A stretch of DNA of 44,539 bases from Plantago elongata. Lineage: Eukaryota; Streptophyta; Magnoliopsida; Lamiales; Plantaginaceae. The stretch spans positions 1 to 44,539 of the forward strand of contig JAYMSP010000658.1 in NCBI GenBank assembly GCA_036897095.1. Reading direction: 5' to 3'. Made by a program: the position numbers and the translations under genes. Below are positions 20,876 to 30,775 of this stretch, piece after piece. The stretch's first letter is position 1, and each line of letters starts with the position of its first letter. The notes beneath the pieces are model-generated. The model was not told where the DNA came from and searched no databases. It worked only from the letters and a program-made list of their open reading frames with translations.

Positions 20876-22739
20876 ATGAGATGCAACGCTTGCTGGCGGG
20901 AGGTGGAGGGCCGGGCTATCACCACTACCTGCAATCATCTCCTGTGTATCCATAATGCACAATATATATTCAATTTCCACCCCTGTTATATCTGATTCCA
21001 ATGTATTGTCGATATGAAGGATTTCCTTAATCATTACAAAAGGTCCCGAAGATGCCAATAAGATTCTCAGTAGTGATGGTGCTTGTCCCATATGTGATCA
21101 GGTGCTCTCCAAGAGGTATGAAGAAATTTAAAATAACTTTGCCTTATCATATTTCTCAGATGTGATGTTTTACAATTGATGAAAAGTAAGTGATGGCACC
21201 CATAAATGTTGTGAAAACAAATGGTGTATAGTTTTCTTTTTCTGCTTCGCGTAATGATACAGACCAATCATGCATTACTTTGTTTATATATGAGACCAGT
21301 TACCCTAGCTTTCTTATCTGTGTTGCTTTGTTTTAATGTGAGATGATAGTTTGTTGCTAAGGCTTAATGTGACACGATTATTTGTTGCTTGTAGTCATAT
21401 GAAACCTGTGGATATGAATCCAAGTGATCAATGGGTAAATGTAAGCAACAAATCCTACTGTCATTCTTGGCTTCCCGTTTTTTGGTTTTGTCCCTGCTCT
21501 TTAAACCATGCTTATAACTTAATGGAATCGGTTGTACTTTTTCCTGCAGACAGCCATGACTGGAGTTTCTCCTCAGATATGTATCCTTTTTTAATTCATT
21601 TCATTTTTACCATTCAATTGATTAGAACTGGATGGATAGTCTACTTTAGCATGTGAATATGTAATAATGAAATATCTAGGTTTTCATAATCACAAATTTG
21701 TTTCCTTGAACAGTCCTAGTAATGAAGAGTGTGTACAAAAGTATCATGTTCTATGTTGGGCAGCAGGATTTAGAAATGCAAGTTAAGTTGAACAAACTAG
21801 TAGGTCAGTCCCGGCAAAAATGTCAAGCACTGCAAGAGAAATTCTCAGAGAAATTCGAGCAGCTGTATGCTGCATATCAGAAAGTGTCTAAAAGGTGCCA
21901 GATGATGGAACAAGAAATAGAGAATTTATCCAAAGATAAGCAAGAGCTTCAAGACAAATTTACAGAAAAATGCAGGTAACTAATTTGTTTCTCACACGTT
22001 CTTGTAATACTTGTGGAAGGTAAACTGTGGGGATTGAATACTTGAAACTGTTATAACTGATATCAGGCAGAAGCGAAAACTTGATGAGATGTATGATCAA
22101 GCAAGAAATGAAATTGAGTCAATGAAAAGATCTGCTATTCAGCCTGCAAATAACTTCTATTCAAGACAAGAATCTGATCTGTTCTCAGATCCACCTAGTA
22201 GGCTGGATAACAGAGATGCCATTCGAAAAGGTAACCATGTTCTTGACAGCATCTACCTGTTAGTACTAATAGCCACTAGAACGTATAATGTTTCGTTTCT
22301 CAATCTTTTCCATTTATAGTCTGAGATGTTAATACATTTTTTACACTCTTGATAATATAACATTAACGTCAATAAAAGGAATGGTATCGTTTTTGTTTGC
22401 CAAGAAATACTAGTTGACTTATTTGTGGCAGATTGGTCGGTATTCACTCCTGACACTCCAGGGTTACGAGAGAACATGTGGCCAGCTAGACAGAACAATT
22501 CTAACTCATCGTTCCCTGACATGTCTGGCGGCTCTCCTATAAAACAGTCTGCAATTCCAATTGATACTGGAAACAGAATGCCTAGTGGCCACCAATCTTT
22601 TCCATTTGGCAGTGGAGGTGGACCTCGAGCTGAAGCTGGTGGTGGGGCTGCCAATCCTGCAATGACTGTAAGGAACATTATGTTTTCTCCAATACAGCGG
22701 CCTCAGCTCTCTAGAAGTCGTCGGCATCAGTTCACTTGA
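20876..22739 (+). CDS. HEI10: HEI10-type RING finger E3 ligase (meiotic crossover factor), 315 aa
   Basis: Seven coding exons (20876-20945, 21043-21115, 21395-21440, 21550-21580, 21720-21975, 22067-22230, 22432-22739) join with GT-AG borders and consistent phase to 948 nt. The product has an N-terminal RING (MRCNACWREVEGRAITTTCN..., then GACPICDQVLSK; Cys/His at about 3, 6, 20, 22, 25, 38, 41), a coiled coil (about residues 75-165, exon 5 and start of exon 6) and a Ser/Pro/Gly-rich disordered tail ending near LSRSRRHQFT. Order and length (about 304 aa in the Arabidopsis protein) match HEI10/CCNB1IP1, the ZMM-class pro-crossover factor that forms foci along synaptonemal complexes and marks class I crossovers. 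The usual CGHLLC of the RING reads CNHLLC here. Exon 5 has two possible acceptors 6 nt apart. It is convergent with the NAD kinase downstream. Confidence 0.93.
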
Positions 22740-23073
22740 GGTGTTACCTTTGGTAGAAGTTCTTGGTTTACCAATTTGTAGGAACATGTGTTTTGCCACT
22801 GGAGAATTGCATGCAATAGTGAAAAAATCTGGTGTAGGTTTGGTTATATTTGTTATAGCTTTATCACTTGTTTTGTACCCAAGAATATATTTGCACCTAC
22901 TATCTGTGCTTCCTGCCTATGTCATGTCATCAATGTCCATAATAGAAAGAAAATTGATGAACTGTAATTTGCCAAGTCACTTATTCCTCTACAGATCATA
23001 CTCAGGCTAATTGTTTACCTATTTTGCATTTTCAAAATCAGTATGAAAACAAATGTATTCCATTATATACTAG

Positions 23074-25630
23074 TTATTCACGCGCATGGGATAACAAGTG
23101 AGGCGCCAAATACATTTTCAATGGTGGAGCCCTGGAAGATAGTTCAATTGTATCTCCATGTTCAACAGGATAAACCACATGAGAGCCATCGATATATAGC
23201 TGCCCCTCTTTGCAATACCACGTAATATCCATCGTCTCATCTGACTTCACGAAGCCATGCATTGGGTGTGAAGTAGCTCCTGGAGTGATGGGCTCCCTTA
23301 CGATGTACTGGAGTTCCTTGGACAAAATGGGCATTTCTGATCCACCAGCAGAAAGCATGGCAGCAGTTGATCCAGCAGCTGTTGAGACTCTGAGTCCACT
23401 CGATCTAGAGTGTATTAGAGGAGAAAAATGTCCCTTTCCATTGACAAACCTAATAATTCAAGGATGTTTGCTTAAGCATTTCAACATCAATGAAAAAATA
23501 TGTTTGCTGTTTCAAGAGCCGATACAAGTTGTTCTACCTGAATGAGAAGCGAGAGGCTGTAGCAGGACATGGGTCAGTTAGTAAAATATCATTGAGTGAA
23601 GAAGTAACAATCGGCGTTGAATTGATACTAATAGCCATCCTTGCTACCTCTGAAAGTTCAGATTGCTTCTCGAGTATGCCATCTAGCACCTAAACAAGAC
23701 ATCTTGATGATGACCTCGGACTAGAATTATGACATCATGCAAGTGAACATTTCATAGCACATGATTCCATTAAATCAAAAGTCATGGCTGGACTACTTGC
23801 ACACAGGGGAAATAATTTGCAGACACTAATAAGCCTGATGAACATAATAAAATCACACTAGTACAGGATAATCTGCTCAAGTCAGCACATAAATAGCTGC
23901 AAGTGATTTGGTTGACGGTCTAATTCCAAGTAAGCATCTTACAAAATGGTGTCTTACTCGAGAACAGAATCTAGCATCTTAATTGAGCATATAGAATTAC
24001 AAGACCACCCATGTTAAGGCCAAATTAGGGTTCATCTCATGTCTGCAGTCACATTTGTTTCTTTCACATATCAAGTACCGACAAACTGGAAGGTACTTTT
24101 CAAATGTACATAAAACATCAGATATCACTTGGTTATATTACTAGCTAAGCAAATGTAAGTTCGTGTCTCATGAACTTTTCAAGGCAAGTCGATAATTAGG
24201 ATATCAGTCACTTTACAGATGATCATGTATTGTTCAGTTCTTTGCGAGTGGAGAACGTTCATCTGATGAACCACTTCACATGTTTCACATAAACGTTAGT
24301 TCCACAGCACCTAGCATGTAGATGAACTCGATATACGTATATTCATGCATAAAAAACAAACTTTATACGTCACCGCAACTTTCTTTCCATGCATTCTGGA
24401 ATAGTTGATCCAGAAGAAAAATGGCTTCAGCAGCAGTTCAGCTACTCACTCAAACATAACAATAGCATGCAAAGAAAAAGAAAAAAAAAACATATGCGGA
24501 AGTTTTTACCTGCTCAAAATTCTCAGCAGTGGCAGCACAAAGATAGCCTCTACTTCTGGTAGCATCAAACTCTTCAGTGTATTTGACAACCTTAATAGGA
24601 GTTATACATTAACTTCATGACTTGTGGAATACATGAGAAATGAATACAAAAGTACTTACTAAATATGAGTTTGATTAAACAAATAAATATGTTCACCTCT
24701 TCTGGCCGAGTAGGATCAGAGTTAACCCCTAGAACTGGAACTGAATCATCCATTAGATGACTTGCTTGAAGTAGTGTTCCATCTCCCCCAATGGTAACAA
24801 CTAGATCTACATCACGGATGGGTTGCGATAAATCATTACGAAAAGTAGCTGTCCAGTCAACGAGCTTCTTCTTCAAAATGTTCTCGCAGAAATCAATCGT
24901 ATTTTTGTGCGCCGAAATCCGGTCTTGTAAGTATCTCACTACCTGCAGTGACTTTTGCTGGAGGGAAACATTCGCTAAGAGAATAATTCACCATTACATG
25001 ACATCCAAAGCAAAGATTTTTATCAAATTCGACCTCTACCAGTGTACCCAAGAGGCAAAAAGACTTGTATCAGACCTTCTAACAGTTCCACAAACCTCAA
25101 GTATTATGAATAATCAGTTAATCACACCACACAGTGCACCCACCCAAGTTTTCGCCGTATTCCACTAATTCACACAGAAAACATATTCATTACGGTGAAC
25201 CACACTACCACTTACGCAAGTGATAAACAAAAATTCATAATGCAATCACCTAGCCCTGTCTAACAAACGTTCTTCTTCTACCAAAATGGCTAAAGGTTAC
25301 CATAATTTCACATGACATGTATGATGAACCAAGTGATCCTATTTCATTGCAAAACATATATAGCAAATGCTCCAAGATTACAAAACAAAAGAATCAGAAA
25401 AGATGACAACTTTCGACAGGATTACTCAGTGTGGCATTTTATCAAACACATGATAGATCAAAAAAGGTTGAAAATGTGTGATGATATAAAGCATTAAAAA
25501 GTGGCAATAGTTGGATAATAACAAATGGATTTACCTTGTTTTGAGAAGAGGAAAGAGCAGATGATGGTTCAAGAGCTGTAGGGTATACGTCGAAGGGCTT
25601 CAAGAGTAGCAGCAATCGCTTTCTAGCCAT
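23074..25630 (-). CDS. NADK3: NAD(H) kinase, NADK3 type, 316 aa
   Basis: Five minus-strand exons (25630-25535, 24942-24697, 24590-24510, 23689-23538, 23449-23074) join in phase to 951 nt. The enzyme phosphorylates NAD(H) to NADP(H) with ATP. Visible motifs are GGDGT at about residues 84-88 in LVVTIGGDGTLLQASH, GVNSDPT (about 104-110), RSRGYLCAAT, LNDIL, and SSGLRVSTAAGSTAAM. The length (316; Arabidopsis NADK3 about 317) and the absence of the long N-terminal extensions of NADK1/2 place it in the small NADK3 group. MARKRLLLLLKPFD is taken as the start because it matches the family start; the frame is open further upstream. In Arabidopsis NADK3 ends in a peroxisomal SRY signal, whereas this protein ends LLSHARE, without a canonical one. 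It lies tail-to-tail with HEI10. Confidence 0.93.
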
Positions 25631-26400
25631 ATATTTGCAGTTGCACACTATTGTTTTTCTTCTTTTCTTGTCTGTATCCGTATTTTTAAAAAGAAAATTT
25701 ATTAAGTTCAGATGTTTTCTGTCCAGTACACGACTTATGACGCATTGGCCTGGTGGGCTCACTCAATAACAAGTTCGCTTAACTTATCGGAATATTGCAA
25801 AGAATCGTCTCTTAAACTCGAAGATATTATATATTAATATATCTACATATTTTATCACAAACATTTCATATTTAACTATAAACAATGCATGTTAATGCAA
25901 ATGTAATATTCACTCTACACATAATTAAGTATCTCATATAACTTCTTACCTATTTTAAAATTCAATTACAATTTAGATTCAAACTATAAATATATAATAT
26001 TTAATTAAAATTGTATAAATTAATTTAAAAATATGAAGTAAAGTTCGATTATAAGTTTAAATAAACATTTTATGTTTATAATATAAAGTTAAATCATAGT
26101 GAAAGTTATGATAAATAAATCATTTTGATACCCATATAACCGCAATTGGCAGTTCCAAAAGAAGGAAAGCTAAGAGATCCTTAACCAAACCCGACCTGCA
26201 ACTACAACTACAACTCGGGTTTATCTTCCTTGTTTGATCAACCAAAGTACCAAACCATAGTAAACTACCGGATCCAGTTTCCGGATATACACAAAACAAA
26301 ACCTAACATATCCGCTTCATATCTTTACCAAACCAACCCAATTAAATCAAATCATCAATTCAATATCTCACATCCAAACCCTTTACCGGTCTACCTTTTC
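25631..26400. promoter_or_regulatory. Divergent promoter region between NADK3 and the SLEEPER-like gene
   Basis: About 770 bp lie between the NADK3 start codon (leftward) and the probable first UTR exon of the SLEEPER-like gene (rightward). It is very AT-rich at 25800-26110. No open frame of interest is seen. I could not fix a TATA box for either gene with confidence. The arrangement would allow a shared bidirectional promoter. Confidence 0.45.
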
Positions 26401-27326
26401 GGATCCTCCGATCGCTCTTCGTCTCTACCTTCAATCACCACCACCCTGAATTCTTCTTGCCTGCAGGTTTGATTTGATATCCACCCTTTGTGTTTTTGAC
26501 CCGACCCGTTTCCCGTTTCCGTTACTTTTGTTGCTGTTCTGTGTCTGTCTTGTTATTATCACTCCACTTTGTGTTAATTTTGGTTTTGATTGAATTGTAT
26601 GTCTTTGTCGAATTGATCGTACTTGAGCTGGTTTTTGTTTTTGTTTTAGGTTGAGCAAAACTGTAACAGAATTGTCACAAAAACATGACATTGCACCTTT
26701 TGTTCTGCTGTTAACGAAAAGAACTATTTCAATTCCCTTTTTGTAAAGTAGGAGAATGTGTTTTTGGCTTCAGTGGCTTTCTGTTTTTTCAGATTTTGGC
26801 TTTTGAATTATTTAGGTAAAAAGATGGAGATGTTCTGGAATTTCGCAGTATGTTTTGCTGAAATTTTAAGCCCTCACGTAAGCATGATTAGATGAAATCG
26901 AATCGATCTTGTTATCTAAACTTTTTAAGTGAACGAGATGTGTTTCGGAATGTTAATATACTGACAGATCAAGTACTTAAAGCATTGAGTTATATACATA
27001 CTGTAATACCCCAACCAGGTTGGTTTTGATGTTGCCATTACATGTTTGACAAAATATAATCGAGTACCTTGTGTCTGTCTACATGCTCCATGATACAGTT
27101 CTCTCATCTATACTTGTATGTTTGTTCTTGATTCAAGTACCTCAACTTATTTCATGAATTAATTGCCATTTCTCTTTCTTGTTGAGCTGTCTTGTAATTT
27201 TCAGTCGCTTGCTTGCTGAAAAGTTACTGAAATTTGTAACTGTTGCTTTTATATTCTGACTTTTGATTGTTAAATGATCGGTGTTTTCATAACTGTTGCA
27301 GATATTGTTAAACCCGAGTCTATTCC

Positions 27327-29481
27327 ATGGAGCATTCAGGTGAGGTCCCTGCCAAGAAATCAAAGAGGCTAACTTCTATTGTATGGGATCACTTCGAGAG
27401 AGTCAGAAAGGCAGATACGCAATATGCAGTTTGTCTCCATTGCAGCAAGAAGTTAAGTGGATCCACTAACAGTGGTACCACTCATTTAAGGAATCATTTG
27501 GTACGCTGTCTGAAAAGATCAAATTTTGATGTTTCTCAATTACTTACTGGAAAGAGCAAGAGAAAAGACAATATTGGTCCAAGTGCTATTGGTCAAAGTA
27601 ATCTAGGTCTGCCAGTCCTCAACAATGAAGGAGGTAAAATCAAGGATGACATGATGTACGCTAAGAGTCTCAAGTTTGATCAGGAGCAAAAGAAAGAAGA
27701 AACCAACCAGGCTACTATCTGTCATGGAGGTGTTAAATTTGATCAAGAACGTAGTAATTTGGACCTTGCTAGAATGATAATGCTACATGGTTATCCTCTG
27801 TCCATGGTGGATCATGTTGGGTTCAAGATATTTGTCAAGAATCTGCAGCCCATGTTTGAGATCAATAATGATGGTGCGATCGAGCTGGAGTGTATTAATA
27901 TCTATGGGAAGGAGAAACAGAAGTTCTCTGAGATCATTCGCCATCTTTATAGTAGAATCAATTTGGCAGTTGACATGTGGGGTTCATCTGAGGGTTCTGA
28001 GTATGTAAGCCTGACGGCTAACTACATTGATGAGAATTGGAGGCTACAGAAGAAGATGCTCAACTTCGTATCGCTAGGTCCAACCTGCACTGATGACATG
28101 CTTTCAGATGTTATAATCAAGTGTTTGACAGACTGGGGTATAGACCGGAAGTTGTTTTCAATGACATTTGATGACTGTTCCAACTATGAGATTATGGTTT
28201 ACAAGATTAGAAACTGGCTATCTCAAAGTAGACCTCTTTTGAGGAATGGAGAGTTGTTTGATGTGCGTTGTGTTTCACATCTTATGAAATCCATTATTCA
28301 AGAGGTCATTGAAACATGTCATGATATGATACATAGAGTTCGGGAGAGTATAAAGCATGTCAAAAGTACACAAGCCATCCTTGGAAAATTTAAAGAAAGT
28401 GCTGAGCAATTAGGAATTAACACGGATAGGCGGCTAGTTCTCGACTGTCCAGGACAATGGAATTCATTGTATTTAATGCTCGAATCTGCAGTAGATTACA
28501 GGGGTGCCTTTTTGCTTCTGCTGGAGCAGGATTCTACTTACTCCATGGTTTTATCCGAGACGGAGTGGGAGTGGGCCATTTCTATTGTTGGGTACTTGAA
28601 ATATTTCCTTGAATTCACCCATGTTTTTGGAGGAAACAAATATCCAACCACCAACATATATTTTCCAGAGATATGTGACATGCACATACAGCTGATTGAT
28701 TGGTGTAAGAGCTCCGACGATTTTCTGAGTGCTGTGGCCCTGAATATGAAGAAGAAGTTTGATTTGTACTGGAACAAGTGCAGCTTATCTCTTGCCATAG
28801 CAGCAATTCTGGATCCTCGTTTCAAGATGAAGTTGGTTGAATACTATTATCGCCAGATTTACGGTTCCAATGCTACAGCTCAAATAAGAGAAATATCCAA
28901 TGGGCTTAGGCAACTTTTCGACGAATATGCCATGGGTTCGAATTTACTTGAAGAAGATGTAGTTCCTCATGGGAGTAGCCTTCTTCCTAGTACTAGCCAT
29001 GGTACTAGAGATAAACTTAAGGGTTTCGACAAGTTCCTATATGAAACTTCAAAAAGTCAGAACACAGCCTCAGATCTTGACAAGTACCTTGAGGAGCCTG
29101 TTTTTCCACGTAACAATGATTTCAGCATATTAAATTGGTGGAAAGTTCATACACCTAGGTATCCCATCTTATCTCTGATGGCACGTGATGTTCTTGCTAT
29201 TCCGGTGTCTACTATTGGACCAGAGGTAGCCTTTAGCAACAATGGCAGAGTTCTTGATGAATATCACTGTTCTTTAAGCCCAGAAACTAGAGAAGCTTTG
29301 ATGTGCGGTCAAGATTGGTTGAAGGTGGAACCAGAAGGTATTGCCTTTTCATGCCTTATCATCTAGCTATGTTATGTTTTATGCTTTACTCGTGAAAAAT
29401 TAATCGTTGTTTTTCTATTGTGCAGCAGCAATTCCGATTTCGAGCATCTTACCCATACCGCTTGCGATGGAGACAAGTTGA
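27327..29481 (+). CDS. SLEEPER-like BED zinc-finger protein (domesticated hAT transposase), 688 aa
   Basis: Coding exons 27327-29337 and 29426-29481 join in phase to 2067 nt. An N-terminal BED zinc finger (about residues 18-62; IVWDHFERV, then VCLHCSKKL, then HLRNHLVRC) follows a basic stretch KKSKR. The RNase H-like hAT core includes LAVDMWGSSEGSEYVSLTANYI and CPGQWNSLYLML (transposases usually have TRWNS). The C-terminal hAT dimerisation region includes LDKYLEEPVF, NWWKVHTPRYPILSLMARDV, STIGPEVAFSNNGRVLDEY and EALMCGQDWL. This order and size match plant DAYSLEEPER/RICESLEEPER, hAT-derived nuclear proteins that are immobile and needed for normal growth. The long intact frame with introns and no visible terminal inverted repeats supports domestication. 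A 5'-UTR intron (26467-27301) is probable. The last intron ends in a CAGCAG tandem acceptor. Confidence 0.85.
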
Positions 29482-30775
29482 TTCGTTCAGTGTCTGGTAT
29501 GGTTTACGATACTTAATTTCCTTAAAATATGTTTGTGCGATGTTGTTCTAACTTCTAACCTAGTTCTTGGTGATTTGCGAAGCTTGTGGAAGATGGAGCA
29601 GAAGATAGTGGTTTGTTTCTGTTGGCACAGATTTGAATTTTCTTTTTTTTCCTTGGCGTTGGTGTAGAGCCTTAGACAAATGTACAACTTGGCATACTGA
29701 TTATGAACATGAAGTGCATGTCAGTGATGATTTAAGTTATAGAGTCCAATTTATTGTAATGTAAGCTCTTTTGTGATCTGAAAGCAGCATACTGTATACA
29801 AATGGTTATGAAAAGTGTTGGTACAACAATTGTGTCTGTTTTCTGTCATGTGATGTTCCTTGTTAAATGGTAACCTCAAGTAAATTTAGCTTGCTCATGT
29901 GATGTTCCTTGTTTCGTGCATAATGCCTGAGCATGTGATGTACTCTATCATTCTTGGTATTTGAGTAGTTGACTACGGTATTAAGCGTTTAGTGAACAAT
30001 ACTCTTAAGACTTATACCACATAACAATGTTCTTATACTTAAATTCATAACATTTGACTGCGGTATATATAGTACAAGGCCTTTAGTGTACTTTATTTGT
30101 AATGGACCTTTACAAATCCGAATTATCTTAGATTAAATGTTAAGTGTCAGATTTGGTACTCGGCCCTGTTCTCTTATTTGAATGAATTGTAGTACCAATC
30201 AAAGTCGAATTGAATGGATATGAATCGAACCGAGTCCGAATTAGATTACCTTTTTTCAAAATAGAATAGCTGTCACAATGGACACCAAATCATTCTTTGA
30301 TTCTCAATTGCAGATGCCATCACTGACACATACACAATATAAATTCATCAAGTTTAAATGGCAGATAGATCGACCCCAATCCCATGCCATGATTCAGTGA
30401 GATGTACATGGAATATAACCAAATAAAATACAGCAAGTATTAGGTGTAGATGAGTAGGTGACACCAAATAATTCATTCATTTTCCAAGGCAGATAGATCC
30501 CAAGTGTTACAGACCACAATAGCGGGCAATCAAATATGCAGTACACTATAATAATCCAAACTAACATTGCCCATCCATTTAAACAAAAATAACAAAAAAT
30601 ATGCTCTCTCAGCCAAACTGATGTGATGATGATACTTCTAATGTATTATGAAAGTGATAAAGTGACGGCTCCATTCATGGGTAAAACTAAACTTTTAAAT
30701 ACTAGGGTAATACGTAACTTCTTGTAACACACCACTCCGCCAAATTAACAAAAACATCGGATCCTCACCGCCCGC
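29482..30775. other. Intergenic DNA between convergent SLEEPER-like and RHM genes
   Basis: This contains the 3' ends of both flanking transcripts. No gene, terminal repeat or RNA gene is visible. The motif CATGTGATGTTCCTTGT occurs twice (near 29848 and 29896), as part of a short direct repeat. Confidence 0.45.

Noticed and set aside
22253..22799. Minus-strand open frames of 141 and 97 codons
   Set aside because: They are antisense to HEI10 exons 6-7, whose frame and splice phases fit the family.
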